Counted from the stretch's first letter, positions 8,931 through 17,438 are shown. The stretch: 64,000 bases of DNA from Halomonas halophila (GCF_030406665.1 NZ_CP129121.1:310001-374000); one strand, 5' to 3'. The notes: generated by a model from the letters alone, not told the origin. Numbers and translations are program-made.

Positions 8931-9446
8931 CTAGAAGCGCGCACCGGCGGTCACCATCATGCCGGCGGTGCCGAACACGATCAGGTCGGACTCGAAGCGT
9001 CCCCATCGCGCGCCCACGCTGGGCAGCGCTACCGGCGCGGTCTCGAAGCGGTTGAAGGGGATCTTGTCGCGGTACTCGTCCTGGTAGCCGTGCAGCAGGC
9101 CGCCGGTGAGCTTGGCGCGTATAGTCAGCCGCTCGGTGGGCTGCCAGAAGGGGAACTCGCGCCCCGCATACCAGTACCAGGTGGGCTGGTCGAAGGAGTT
9201 CTTGAACCAGGCGGTGCCGGCGAGCCAGCGCTGCGGGTTATGCAGCTCCAGGCTGACAAGCTGCTGCCGGTTGTTGTGTTCCGGGTCGGCGCTGAAGTGT
9301 CGGGTGTAGAGGCTGGTCTGCACCAGCACATGGTCCAGCGTCGGCGCCGGGGGCCAGGCCGGCTCCGCCTCGGCGGCGGCCGGGCCGGCGAGCGCCAGCA
9401 TTGCAGGCAGGGCCAGCCTGCCTGCCACCTTCCATGGTGATGTCAT
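8931..9446 (-). CDS. Predicted small outer-membrane beta-barrel protein
   Basis: A 171-residue exported protein with an N-terminal signal peptide ending near PAAAEA. The mature part alternates aromatic and polar residues (QTSLYTRHF, YWYAGREF, LTIRAKLTGGLLHGY) and ends in Phe, as outer-membrane beta-barrels do. Its size would suit an eight-stranded barrel of the PagP/OmpW scale. I do not recognise a specific family, and no enzyme active site is claimed. It starts 25 bases after hisF on the same strand, so it may be the last gene of the his operon. Confidence 0.6.
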   Translation of the reverse strand: MTSPWKVAGRLALPAMLALAGPAAAEAEPAWPPAPTLDHVLVQTSLYTRHFSADPEHNNRQQLVSLELHNPQRWLAGTAWFKNSFDQPTWYWYAGREFPFWQPTERLTIRAKLTGGLLHGYQDEYRDKIPFNRFETAPVALPSVGARWGRFESDLIVFGTAGMMVTAGARF

Positions 9447-9471
9447 TCGTGTCCTTGTCTCCGGAGGCCTG

Positions 9472-10245
9472 TCAGAGGCGCATTTCGATGCCGCGTTCGG
9501 CCATGTAGCGCTTGGCCTCGGGGATGGTGTACTCGCCGAAGTGGAAGATGCTGGCCGCCAGCACCGCGTCGGCGCCGCCGTCCTTCACGCCCTCGACCAG
9601 GTGGTCGAGGTTGCCCACGCCGCCGGAGGCGATCACCGGCACGCTCACCGCTTCCGAGATGGCGTGGGTCACGCCGATGTCGAAGCCGATCCTGGTGCCG
9701 TCGCGGTCCATGCTGGTCAGCAGCAGCTCGCCGGCGCCCAGGTCGACCATCTTCCTGGCCCACTCCACGGCATCGAGCCCGGTGGGGCGGCGGCCGCCGT
9801 GGGTGAAGATCTCCCAGCGCGGTGCCTCGCCTTCCTCGGAGACCTTCTTGGCGTCGATGGCCACCACGATGCACTGGCTGCCGAAGCGCTCGGCGGCCTC
9901 GTGCACGAACTCGGGGTTGTGCACGGCGGCGGTGTTGATCGACACCTTGTCGGCGCCAGCGTTGAGCATGGTGCGGATGTCGTCGCAGGTGCGGATACCG
10001 CCGCCCACGGTCAGCGGGATGAAGACCTCGCCGGCGATGCGCTCGACCATCTCCACCGTGGTGCCGCGGTCCTCGTGGCTGGCGGTGATGTCGAGGAAGG
10101 TGATCTCGTCGGCGCCCTGCTGGTTGTAGCGCTGGGCGATCTCCACCGGGTCACCGGCGTCGCGGATGCCGATGAAGTTGACGCCCTTGACCACCCGGCC
10201 GGCATCGACGTCCAGGCAGGGGATGATGCGCTTGGCGAGTCCCAT
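9472..10245 (-). CDS. hisF: Imidazole glycerol phosphate synthase, cyclase subunit
   Basis: A 257-residue (beta/alpha)8 barrel subunit that uses ammonia from HisH to convert PRFAR into imidazole glycerol phosphate and AICAR. The N terminus MGLAKRIIPCLDVD holds catalytic Asp12, and the second catalytic Asp lies in LTSMDRDGT. IASGGVGNLDHL is the phosphate-binding repeat. It starts four bases after the hisA stop with GGGAG as ribosome site. It is full length. Confidence 0.98.
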   Translation of the reverse strand: MGLAKRIIPCLDVDAGRVVKGVNFIGIRDAGDPVEIAQRYNQQGADEITFLDITASHEDRGTTVEMVERIAGEVFIPLTVGGGIRTCDDIRTMLNAGADKVSINTAAVHNPEFVHEAAERFGSQCIVVAIDAKKVSEEGEAPRWEIFTHGGRRPTGLDAVEWARKMVDLGAGELLLTSMDRDGTRIGFDIGVTHAISEAVSVPVIASGGVGNLDHLVEGVKDGGADAVLAASIFHFGEYTIPEAKRYMAERGIEMRL

Positions 10246-10249
10246 GGTG

Positions 10250-11002
10250 TCAGCTCCCGTCGCGTTGGCCGGTGAGGCGGTCGCACAGTGCCTGGGCCTC
10301 GGCCACGTCCAGGCTGCCTTCGTAGATGGCGCGACCGGTGATGGCGCCGAGGATGCCCGGCTCGCCGGCCGCGATCAGTTCGCGCAGGTCGTCGAGGTTG
10401 GTCACGCCGCCGGAGGCGATCACCGGCAGGCCACCCTCGCGGGCCAGCTCGGCGGTGGCCTCGACGTTGACGCCGCCCATCATGCCGTCGCGGGCGATGT
10501 CGGTGTAGACGATCGAGGACACGCCGTCGTCGGCGAAGCGCTTGGCCAGTTCGGTGGCCTTCAGGGTCGAGACCTCGGCCCAGCCGTCGGTGGCCACGAA
10601 GCCGTCGCGAGCGTCCAGGCCGACGATCACGTGGCCGGCGAAGGCCTGGCACATCTCGGTGACGAAGGCCGGTTCCTTGACCGCCTTGGTGCCGATGATG
10701 ACCTGGGACACGCCGGCGTCCAGGTAGTGCTCGATGGTCTCGGCCGAGCGGATGCCGCCGCCGATCTGGATCGGCAGGTTGGGGTAGGCGCGGGCGATGG
10801 CGGTGACCGCCTCGCCGTTGACCGGCTCGCCCTCGAAGGCGCCGTTGAGGTCGACCAGGTGCAGGCGGCGGGCGCCGGCCTCGACCCAGCGCGCGGCCAT
10901 GGCCACGGGATCGTCGCCGTAGGTGGTGGCATCGTCCATCCGCCCCTGCTTGAGGCGAACGCACTTGCCGTCCTTGAGATCGATGGCGGGGATTACCAGC
11001 AT
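10250..11002 (-). CDS. hisA: ProFAR isomerase (HisA)
   Basis: A 250-residue (beta/alpha)8 enzyme that isomerises ProFAR to PRFAR, the step before HisF-HisH. The N terminus MLVIPAIDLKDGKCVRL carries catalytic Asp8; the second catalytic Asp is in YTDIARDG. Its 5' side is unusual: the GAGGA ribosome site sits right at the end of a run of hairpin repeats that separates it from hisH, so translation or mRNA stability of hisA-hisF could differ from hisB-hisH. Confidence 0.98.
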   Translation of the reverse strand: MLVIPAIDLKDGKCVRLKQGRMDDATTYGDDPVAMAARWVEAGARRLHLVDLNGAFEGEPVNGEAVTAIARAYPNLPIQIGGGIRSAETIEHYLDAGVSQVIIGTKAVKEPAFVTEMCQAFAGHVIVGLDARDGFVATDGWAEVSTLKATELAKRFADDGVSSIVYTDIARDGMMGGVNVEATAELAREGGLPVIASGGVTNLDDLRELIAAGEPGILGAITGRAIYEGSLDVAEAQALCDRLTGQRDGS

Positions 11003-11017
11003 GTCCAGTCCTCTACG

Positions 11018-11220
11018 GGCGCTCAGCGGGCGCCCCTTTGATTGTCAGGCGCGGCAGCGGGCGCCCTGGAAATTGTCGTAGGCGCGGCAGCGGGCGCCCT
11101 GGAAATTGTCGTAGGCGCGGCAGCAGGCGCCCTGGAAATGGTAAGGGGCGCGGGGTCGGGCGCCCTTGAAACCGTTGTCATGGGCGCGGCAACGGGCGCC
11201 CTGGAAATGCTGCAGTGGCC
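11018..11220 (-). repeat. Tandem GC-rich hairpin repeats between hisH and hisA
   Basis: Six imperfect units fill the hisH-hisA gap. The clearest two, 11048-11080 and 11081-11113, are identical 33-mers; others lie at 11018-11047, 11114-11144, 11145-11181 and from 11182 on. Each holds the inverted repeat GGCGC...GCGCC around CAGCGG or a variant, followed by a CTGGAAATTGTCGT-like spacer. In his mRNA each unit would fold as a short stem-loop. The array covers the leader of hisA up to its ribosome site. Cistron-specific mRNA protection or replication slippage are possible explanations; neither is shown. Confidence 0.9.
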
Positions 11221-11222
11221 GC

Positions 11223-11864
11223 TCAGGGCTCCCACTGCACGAAGTTTTCCAGCAGTCGAAGGCCGGCCCGGGAGCTCTTCTCCGGATGGAACTGCACGGC
11301 GAAGGTGGCATCGCGGCCGGTGGCCACGTGGGCGGTGACGCGACCGTAGTCGGTGGTGCCGAACACCTGGGCGTCCTCGCCGGCCTCCACGTAGTAGCTG
11401 TGCACGAAGTAGAAGTGCTCCTGGTCGTCGATGCCCTTCCACAGTGGGTGGTCGTGGCGCTGGCGCACCAGGTTCCAGCCCATGTGCGGCACCTTCAGGC
11501 GATGGTCCATGTCGTCGCGCATGTCGACGGGGAAGCGGCGCACCTGGCCGGTCATGAAGCCCAGGCAGTCGATGCCGCCGTTCTCCTCGCTGCGCTGATG
11601 CAGCATCTGCTGGCCGACGCAGATGCCGAGCAGCGGCTTGGCCTGCTGGGCCAGCAGCTCCTCGACCAGGCCGCGCAGCTCGGTGCGCTCGAGTTCGCCC
11701 ATGCAGTCGCGGATGGCGCCCTGGCCGGGCAGCACCAGGCGCGTGGCGCCCTGGATGCGGCGGGCGTCGCGGGTCACCACTACGTGCTCGTGGGTGACGT
11801 GCTCCAGTGCCTTGGCGACGGAATGCAGGTTGCCCATTCCGTAGTCGATGACGGCAATGGTCAT
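11223..11864 (-). CDS. hisH: Imidazole glycerol phosphate synthase, glutaminase subunit
   Basis: A 213-residue class I glutamine amidotransferase supplying ammonia to HisF. The triad is intact: Cys82 in GICVGQQM, His193 and Glu195 in QFHPEKS. The oxyanion-strand motif VLPGQGA is a close variant of PGVGA. It follows hisB by 28 bases, and the hairpin repeat array begins directly after its stop. Compare the gene at 7270-7959, which has lost this nucleophile. Confidence 0.98.
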   Translation of the reverse strand: MTIAVIDYGMGNLHSVAKALEHVTHEHVVVTRDARRIQGATRLVLPGQGAIRDCMGELERTELRGLVEELLAQQAKPLLGICVGQQMLHQRSEENGGIDCLGFMTGQVRRFPVDMRDDMDHRLKVPHMGWNLVRQRHDHPLWKGIDDQEHFYFVHSYYVEAGEDAQVFGTTDYGRVTAHVATGRDATFAVQFHPEKSSRAGLRLLENFVQWEP

Positions 11865-11892
11865 GGGACGCTCCTCGTGTCGGTCGGCGGGA

Positions 11893-12486
11893 TCACAGGC
11901 TGCCCTTGGTGGACGGCATCTGGCCGGCCATGCGCGGGTCTTCGGCGGCGGCCATGCGCAGCGCCCGGCCGAAGGCCTTGAAGATGGTTTCCGCCTGATG
12001 GTGGGCGTTGAAGCCCTTCAGGTTGTCGATGTGCAGGGTGACCTTGGCGTGGTTCACGAAGCCCTGGAAGAACTCCCAGAACAGCTGGGTATCCAGGCGG
12101 CCGATGCTGGCGCGGGTGAACTCGACGTCCATGAACAGGCCCGGGCGCCCGGAGAAGTCTACCACGACCCGCGACAGCGCCTCGTCGAGCGGCACGTAGG
12201 CGTGGCCGTAGCGGTAGATGCCGCGCTTGTCGCCGATCGCCTGGTCGAAGGCCTGGCCCAGGGTGATGCCGAGATCCTCGACGGTGTGGTGGTCGTCGAT
12301 GTGCAGGTCGCCCACTGCCTTGATCTCGAGGTCGATCATGCCGTGGCGGGCGACCTGGTCGAGCATGTGGTCGAGGAAGGGGACGCCGGTCTCGCAGACC
12401 AGCTGGCCCTTGCCGTCGAGGTTCACGGTGACCGTGATCTGGGTTTCCTTGGTGTCGCGGGTGACCGTGGCGATACGCTCGGACAT
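11893..12486 (-). CDS. hisB: Imidazoleglycerol-phosphate dehydratase
   Basis: A 197-residue monofunctional HisB that dehydrates imidazole glycerol phosphate; it lacks the histidinol-phosphatase domain fused in enterics. The two manganese-binding repeats are visible as FLDHMLDQVARHG / DDHHTVED and the later NAHHQAETIFKAFGRAL. The start MSERIATVTRDTKET at 12486 is chosen over a 31-codon upstream extension that runs into the intergenic region. It leads the hisB-hisH-hisA-hisF operon and is divergent from the panZ-like gene. Confidence 0.97.
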   Translation of the reverse strand: MSERIATVTRDTKETQITVTVNLDGKGQLVCETGVPFLDHMLDQVARHGMIDLEIKAVGDLHIDDHHTVEDLGITLGQAFDQAIGDKRGIYRYGHAYVPLDEALSRVVVDFSGRPGLFMDVEFTRASIGRLDTQLFWEFFQGFVNHAKVTLHIDNLKGFNAHHQAETIFKAFGRALRMAAAEDPRMAGQMPSTKGSL

Positions 12487-12661
12487 GTCGGGTCTCCAGC
12501 GCCTGGGCGCGTGTCGTGATGGGGGGGCCGCCGTCGGGGCGGAAAAGACGGGGCGGCCCCGCCGTTGCAAGGCTGCCATTATAGTGAAACGCTACCCCCA
12601 TTCGCTACAATGCCCCAACCATGCGGCAGGCCCGGCCTGCCTCTTTCAGGGAGATACCTGC

Positions 12662-13114
12662 ATGCCGGTCACGCTACAGCGCGTCGATCAAGCGACCTGG
12701 GAAGCGGACGCCCAGGTACGCCACGATCTGACACGCATCTACGCCGATGCCCCCGCCGAGCGCCTGCCGGCCCCGCCCGAGCGATTCGTCGACGACCATC
12801 TGGCCGCCGAGCGCTTCTTCTTCTGTGCCCGTTTCAATGATCGTCTGCTGGGGGCGCTGGCCGTCTCCCCGGATGACCAGGCCTGGTGGCTGTCGCACCT
12901 GTGCGTGCGCCAGACCACCCGCCGCCGCGGCGTCGGCTCGCGGCTGCTGGCCCTCACCGGCGAGGCCGCCCACGCCGACGGCCGCCGGCTGCGCGTGCTG
13001 GCCTCCCAGCTGCCCATGGCCGATCAGGTGCTGCTGAGCCGCATGGGCTACCGCCTGACCCAGGAAGGCGACTACTTCGAACTGGATCTCTCGCCCAAAG
13101 GAGCCGGGCAATGA
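12662..13114 (+). CDS. GNAT-fold PanZ/PanM-like protein
   Basis: A 150-residue GNAT acetyltransferase-fold protein. RFNDRLLGALAVSPDD is followed by the acetyl-CoA loop LCVRQTTRRRGVGSRLL, which resembles PanZ (PanM), the acetyl-CoA-sensing factor that triggers maturation of aspartate decarboxylase PanD. That assignment rests on resemblance only; a generic GNAT enzyme is the alternative. It starts downstream of the ribosome site GGGAGAT and its stop overlaps the asmA start (ATGA), so the two are coupled. Confidence 0.75.
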   Translation: MPVTLQRVDQATWEADAQVRHDLTRIYADAPAERLPAPPERFVDDHLAAERFFFCARFNDRLLGALAVSPDDQAWWLSHLCVRQTTRRRGVGSRLLALTGEAAHADGRRLRVLASQLPMADQVLLSRMGYRLTQEGDYFELDLSPKGAGQ

Positions 13115-15453
13115 AGCGAATCCTGCGTACTCTGCTGGCCGCCATCGGGGTCCTCGGCCTGGTGCTGGTCGGTGCCGTGGTGTTCATCACCACCTTCTTC
13201 GACCCCGAGGACCTCAAGCCACGACTGGTCGACGTCGTGCGCGAGCACAGCGGGCTGGAGCTGGAGCTGGACGGCCCGCTGAGCTGGTCCTTCTACCCGC
13301 GGCTGGGTGTCGGCGTGGAAAGCGCCGAGGCGCGCCTGCCGGAACAGGTCGTCGACGACGCGCCCTTCGCCGCCTTCGACCACGCCGAGGTCAGCCTGGC
13401 GATGGCCCCGCTGCTGCGCGGCGAGATCGCCATCGACGGCCTGACCCTCGAGGGGGTCGACCTCAACCTCGAGCGCAACGCCGAGGGGCGTGGCAACTGG
13501 GAGGCGCTGATCGAGCGCCTGCGCAACCGCGGCGAGCAGGCCGAGGCGGTGCTGGCGCCGGCCAGCGCCGGCCCCAACCCTCGTGGCGATGCCAGCGCCC
13601 TGGACGTGGCGCTGAACATCGCCAGCGTGCAGGTGCGCGGCGGCCGCATCGACTATCGCGACGTCCAGGCCGGGCGAGAGATAACGCTCTCGGACGTCGA
13701 CATCACCGGCAGCAACGTCAATCCCGATCATCCCTTCCCGCTCAGCGCCAGCCTCGACGTCGCGCTGCGCGACGGGCTGGGTGCCGAGACGCCGCAGCTG
13801 GCCAGCGAGCTGAGTCTCGAGACACGGGTCAGCCTGGGGCTGGCCGAGGGGCGTCATGTGCTCCAGGGGCTGGCGCTGGACACCCATACCCGCCTCGACG
13901 GTGCCGACGAAGCCCAGCGGCTCGAGCTCGCCGCCGACGAGCTGGTGCTCGATCTCTCCGGCGACCGGGTGCGGGTGAATGGTGGCCAGCTGGAGGCCGG
14001 CCTGATGGGCCCGCGGCTGGGCGAGCAGCGCCTGCCGCTGTCGCTGGCCTTCGGTCTCGACGCCGACCTGGCCGCCCGAAGCGCTCGCCTGAGCGAGCTG
14101 GCGCTGAGCGGGCCCGACGGCCTCGACCTCCAGGGCAACCTGACGCTGACCGAGCTGGTCGAGGCGCCGGCCTACGAGGGCCAGTTGAGCCTCGCCGAGC
14201 TCTCGCTACGGCCCTGGCTGGAGCGCTTCGACGCTCTGCCGGACATGGCCGCCGACGCGGCCCTGAGCCAGGTGGCGCTGACCAGCCCCATCGAAGGCGA
14301 CCTGGAGCGCGTCACCCTCGACGGCCTTAACCTCAAGCTCGACGGCAGCACCTTCAACGGTCGCCTGGGGGCGAACCTCGACGGCACGCGCCTGGAGGCC
14401 GACCTGCAGGGCGACCGTCTGAACATGGACGACTACCTGCCGGCCGCTGATCCTTCCGCCGAGACCGCCGGCGGCCCGAGCCTGCCGGGCGTGGGGCGTG
14501 CCCTGGCTCAGGACGCACGGCAGGCGCTGCTGCCCGCCGACTGGCTGGCCACGCTTTCCCTCGACGCCGAGCTGAGCCTCGGCGAATTGATCCTGATGGA
14601 TCAGAGCTTCAGCGACGTCAGCCTGACGCTGGCCGGGAATAACGGCCGTCAGCGGCTGGTGAACTTTGCGTCCGGCCTCCACGAGGGCCGTCTCTCGGCC
14701 ACCGGCGAGCTGGACGCCCGCGAGACGCCGCTGCGCTGGCAGCTGTCGCCGCGCGTCGAGAACCTGCGTCTGGGCTCGCTGCTGACTTCGCTGGGCGAGG
14801 AGCCGGCGCCGCTGGAAGGCAGGCTGAGCGCCGAGGGCGAGCTGACGACCCGCGGCAACAGCGTGCCCGAGCTCAAGCGTGCCCTGAACGGTCGGCTCGC
14901 CACGCGCCTGGCCGAGGGGCGCATTCCCGGCGTCAACGTCTCCCAGGAGCTGTGCACCACCACCGCGCGCCTGGAAGGCGAGAGCACCAGCCGCGACTGG
15001 GCCCCGGACACCCGCTTCCAGCGCGCCGAGGCCAGCTTCCGCATCCGCGATGGCGTGGCCGAGAGCGATGACCTGAATGTCGCCATCCCCGGCATCGGCC
15101 TGGGCGGCGAGGGCAGCTTCGACCTGACCAGCGAGCGCTTCGCCCTGCGCGCCAACGCCCGCTTCACCGGCGAGGACGTGGACGCCGCCTGCGAGGTCAA
15201 TCGGCGGCTGGTCGACGTGCCCTTCCCGGTGCGCTGCGAGGGTCAGCTGGGCGGCGACAGCGGCGAGTGGTGTCGCTTCGACCGCGACGCCTTCCGCTCC
15301 ACGCTGGGCGACCTGCTGCGCGAGGAAGTCTCTCAGCGCGCCAACGACAAGCTGCGCGAGAGCCTCGGCAACGCGGTGGAAAAACTCGACGAACGCATCG
15401 GCGATGATTCGCGTCGGGAACTTCGCGACGCCCTCGATGGTCTCTTCAATTGA
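13111..15453 (+). CDS. asmA: AsmA family inner-membrane protein
   Basis: A 780-residue AsmA-family protein: a short cytoplasmic start, one N-terminal transmembrane helix (about residues 5-30), then a long periplasmic part rich in beta structure with the AsmA N-terminal pattern ending FYPRLGVGVESAEA, and a C-terminal AsmA domain. Such proteins belong to the bridge-like AsmA/TamB group thought to help move phospholipids to the outer membrane. It overlaps the panZ-like gene by four bases and is followed by a strong terminator before mutY. Confidence 0.92.
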   Translation: MKRILRTLLAAIGVLGLVLVGAVVFITTFFDPEDLKPRLVDVVREHSGLELELDGPLSWSFYPRLGVGVESAEARLPEQVVDDAPFAAFDHAEVSLAMAPLLRGEIAIDGLTLEGVDLNLERNAEGRGNWEALIERLRNRGEQAEAVLAPASAGPNPRGDASALDVALNIASVQVRGGRIDYRDVQAGREITLSDVDITGSNVNPDHPFPLSASLDVALRDGLGAETPQLASELSLETRVSLGLAEGRHVLQGLALDTHTRLDGADEAQRLELAADELVLDLSGDRVRVNGGQLEAGLMGPRLGEQRLPLSLAFGLDADLAARSARLSELALSGPDGLDLQGNLTLTELVEAPAYEGQLSLAELSLRPWLERFDALPDMAADAALSQVALTSPIEGDLERVTLDGLNLKLDGSTFNGRLGANLDGTRLEADLQGDRLNMDDYLPAADPSAETAGGPSLPGVGRALAQDARQALLPADWLATLSLDAELSLGELILMDQSFSDVSLTLAGNNGRQRLVNFASGLHEGRLSATGELDARETPLRWQLSPRVENLRLGSLLTSLGEEPAPLEGRLSAEGELTTRGNSVPELKRALNGRLATRLAEGRIPGVNVSQELCTTTARLEGESTSRDWAPDTRFQRAEASFRIRDGVAESDDLNVAIPGIGLGGEGSFDLTSERFALRANARFTGEDVDAACEVNRRLVDVPFPVRCEGQLGGDSGEWCRFDRDAFRSTLGDLLREEVSQRANDKLRESLGNAVEKLDERIGDDSRRELRDALDGLFN

Positions 15454-15473
15454 GCAAGCAATAGCCAGTCCCT

Positions 15474-15503
15474 GCGCCGACTCTTATAGTCGGCGCTTTT
15501 TTT
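15474..15503 (+). terminator. Terminator between asmA and mutY
   Basis: A perfect 9-bp stem GCGCCGACT / AGTCGGCGC with loop CTTAT and seven T residues. It is one of the best intrinsic terminators in the window, yet it ends only 12 bases before the mutY start codon. Confidence 0.9.
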
Positions 15504-15515
15504 CGTGCCGAGACA

Positions 15516-16637
15516 ATGCCCATGACGGAGACGCCCCCCGCCATCCTGCCTCCCGACACCTTCCAGCGACGCCTGCTCGAGTGGTTCGACGTCCACGGCC
15601 GCCACGACCTGCCCTGGCAGCACGAGCGCACGCCCTACCGGGTGTGGGTCTCGGAGATCATGCTGCAGCAGACCCAGGTCGCCACCGTGATTCCCTACTT
15701 CGAGCGCTTCATGGAGCGCTTCCCCGACGTGCGCTCGCTGGCGGCCGCCGAGCAGGACGAGGTGCTGCATCTATGGACCGGGCTCGGCTACTACGCCCGC
15801 GGGCGCAACCTGCACAAGGCCGCCCAGGTAGTCGTAGAAGAACACGACGGCGAGTTCCCGGTGCACAGCCTCGACGCCATGGCCGCGCTGCCCGGCATCG
15901 GCCGCTCCACCGCCGGCGCGGTGATCGCCCAGAGCACCGGCCGGCGGGCGGTGATCCTCGACGGCAACGTCAAGCGCGTGCTCACGCGGCTGCACGCCGT
16001 GGAAGGCTGGCCCGGCCGGCCCGCGGTGGAGCGTGAGCTGTGGGGCCTCGCCGAGCACTACACGCCCGAGCGCCGGGTGGTCGACTTCACCCAGGCGATG
16101 ATGGATCTGGGCGCCACCCTGTGCCGTCGCGGCCAGCCCGACTGCGAGCGCTGCCCCTTCAATGACGTGTGCGTGGCCCGGGCACGCGGCGAGCAGAAGC
16201 GCTTTCCGGAGTCCAAGCCCAGGAAGGCCATTCCCACCCGCACCACCACCATGCTGCTGCTGCAGGACGAGGCCGGGCGGGTACTGCTCGAGCAGCGCCC
16301 CTCCAGCGGCCTGTGGGGCGGGCTGTGGAGCCTGCCGCAGTTCGATACCTCGCTGGAGCTGCGCGCCTGGCTCGACCACCACGCCCCCGGTGCTAGCCTG
16401 GAAGCGCCCTGGGAGGCCTTCACCCACGTGTTCAGCCATTTCCGCCTCGAGATCACCCCGCAGCCGGCGCGGGTGAGCCGGCTCGACGGCGTGGGCGAGG
16501 CGCGGCGCTGGTTCGACCCCGCCGAGCCGGACAGCATCGGCCTGGCCGCGCCGGTGAAAGGCTTGCTGGACGCGCTGCGCCCCTTCACCCTGAGCGTCCA
16601 GGACGCGCCCCATTCTTCCTCATCCCAGGAGCCATGA
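15516..16637 (+). CDS. mutY: A/G-specific adenine DNA glycosylase
   Basis: A 373-residue MutY removes adenine mispaired with 8-oxoguanine. The helix-hairpin-helix glycosylase domain has catalytic Glu47 in SEIMLQQTQV and Asp149 in VILDGNVKRV; the [4Fe-4S] loop is Cys203-x6-Cys210-x2-Cys213-x5-Cys219. A NUDIX-like C-terminal domain (RPSSGLWGGLWSLPQF) recognises 8-oxoG. ATG at 15516 or 15522 (MTETP) are both possible; neither has a strong ribosome site. yggX follows after three bases, so the two repair/oxidative genes form one unit. Confidence 0.97.
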   Translation: MPMTETPPAILPPDTFQRRLLEWFDVHGRHDLPWQHERTPYRVWVSEIMLQQTQVATVIPYFERFMERFPDVRSLAAAEQDEVLHLWTGLGYYARGRNLHKAAQVVVEEHDGEFPVHSLDAMAALPGIGRSTAGAVIAQSTGRRAVILDGNVKRVLTRLHAVEGWPGRPAVERELWGLAEHYTPERRVVDFTQAMMDLGATLCRRGQPDCERCPFNDVCVARARGEQKRFPESKPRKAIPTRTTTMLLLQDEAGRVLLEQRPSSGLWGGLWSLPQFDTSLELRAWLDHHAPGASLEAPWEAFTHVFSHFRLEITPQPARVSRLDGVGEARRWFDPAEPDSIGLAAPVKGLLDALRPFTLSVQDAPHSSSSQEP

Positions 16638-16640
16638 CCG

Positions 16641-16913
16641 ATGAGCCAGACCGTCTTCTGCCGCAAGTACCAGCAAGAACTCGAGGCCCTGCCGTTCCCG
16701 CCGCTGCCGGGCAAGAAGGGCCAGGAGATCCAGGCCACCGTTTCGAAGCAGGCCTGGGAGGAGTGGCAGGCCCTGCAGACCCGCCTGATCAACGAGAAGC
16801 ACCTCAACATGCTCGAGCCCTCGGCGCGCGAGTACCTGATGGAGCAGCTGGAGCGTTTCCTCGATAACGAGCAGACCGATCAGGCGGAAGGCTTTGTGCC
16901 GCCCGAAAAGTAG
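16641..16913 (+). CDS. yggX: YggX, iron-trafficking / oxidative damage protection protein
   Basis: A 90-residue YggX with the family N terminus ending in Cys7 (MSQTVFC) and the patterns GKKGQEI and AWEEWQALQTRLINEK. YggX protects Fe-S enzymes from oxidative damage, and placement just after mutY, itself an Fe-S protein, fits this. GGAG in the end of mutY acts as ribosome site. Confidence 0.97.
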   Translation: MSQTVFCRKYQQELEALPFPPLPGKKGQEIQATVSKQAWEEWQALQTRLINEKHLNMLEPSAREYLMEQLERFLDNEQTDQAEGFVPPEK

Positions 16914-16961
16914 GCGTGACGGGGCCTGCAGCCGTCTTCCAACTTTTTGAATCGAAAAGAG

Positions 16962-16990
16962 TTGACGACAGCGGGCCATTACGGTTTAAT
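16962..16990 (+). promoter_or_regulatory. Sigma-70 promoter for tRNA-Phe/tRNA-Gln
   Basis: TTGACG (16962-16967) and TTTAAT (16985-16990) are spaced by exactly 17 bases and lie 16 bases before tRNA-Phe. Confidence 0.88.
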
Positions 16991-17006
16991 ACGCACCGTT
17001 GGCGAG

Positions 17007-17082
17007 GGCCAGATAGCTCAGTCGGTAGAGCAGGGGATTGAAAATCCCCGTGTCGGCGGTTCGATTCCGTCTCTGGCCACCA
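17007..17082 (+). tRNA. tRNA-Phe (GAA)
   Basis: A 76-base tRNA with encoded CCA. The anticodon loop GATTGAAAATC gives GAA, and the acceptor stem GGCCAGA pairs with TCTGGCC. It is the first gene after the promoter and is followed four bases later by tRNA-Gln. Confidence 0.97.
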
Positions 17083-17085
17083 CGT

Positions 17086-17160
17086 TGGGGTATAGCCAAG
17101 CGGTAAGGCACCGGTTTTTGGTATCGGCATGCGCAGGTTCGAATCCTGCTACTCCAGCCA
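17086..17160 (+). tRNA. tRNA-Gln (TTG)
   Basis: A 75-base tRNA with encoded CCA. The anticodon is TTG (loop GGTTTTTGGTATC), and the acceptor TGGGGTA pairs with TACTCCA with one G-T pair. tRNA-Gln(UUG) is one of the substrates of MnmH, encoded in this window. It shares the tRNA-Phe promoter. Confidence 0.97.
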
Positions 17161-17176
17161 CGCCAACATAAGTTTT

Positions 17177-17212
17177 CGAGAAGCCGTGAACGAAGGTTCA
17201 CGGTTTTTCTCG
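17177..17212 (+). terminator. Terminator after tRNA-Gln
   Basis: A perfect 8-bp core stem CCGTGAAC / GTTCACGG with loop GAAG, then TTTTT. Flanking CGAGAA and TTCTCG could extend it. It separates the Phe-Gln unit from tRNA-Thr. Confidence 0.88.
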
Positions 17213-17256
17213 CTCAGGGAGGATCTTTCCTCCTCGCATGGGTTGCAGGCGCCGTT

Positions 17257-17332
<76 letters not shown>

Positions 17333-17371
17333 TTTAAAGTGCTTTGCGATCAACGCGTTAGAGCGACATCT

Positions 17372-17397
17372 AAACCGCCCTTGAAGGCGGTTTTTTT
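17372..17397 (+). terminator. Terminator after tRNA-Thr
   Basis: Stem AAACCGCC / GGCGGTTT with loop CTTGAA, followed by further T residues to 17397. Confidence 0.9.
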
Positions 17398-17438
17398 GTG
17401 CGTGTCAACAAAGTGTCAACGCCTCCCTTCCTCGAAGC

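Noticed and set aside
11018..11220. CRISPR array between hisH and hisA
   Set aside because: Units are directly adjacent with no unique spacers, and no cas genes are present.
11042..11338. Repetitive protein (GAAAGALEIVV repeats) encoded on the plus strand
   Set aside because: The frame is open only because the repeat is 33 bases long. It has no ribosome site and is antisense to the his operon.
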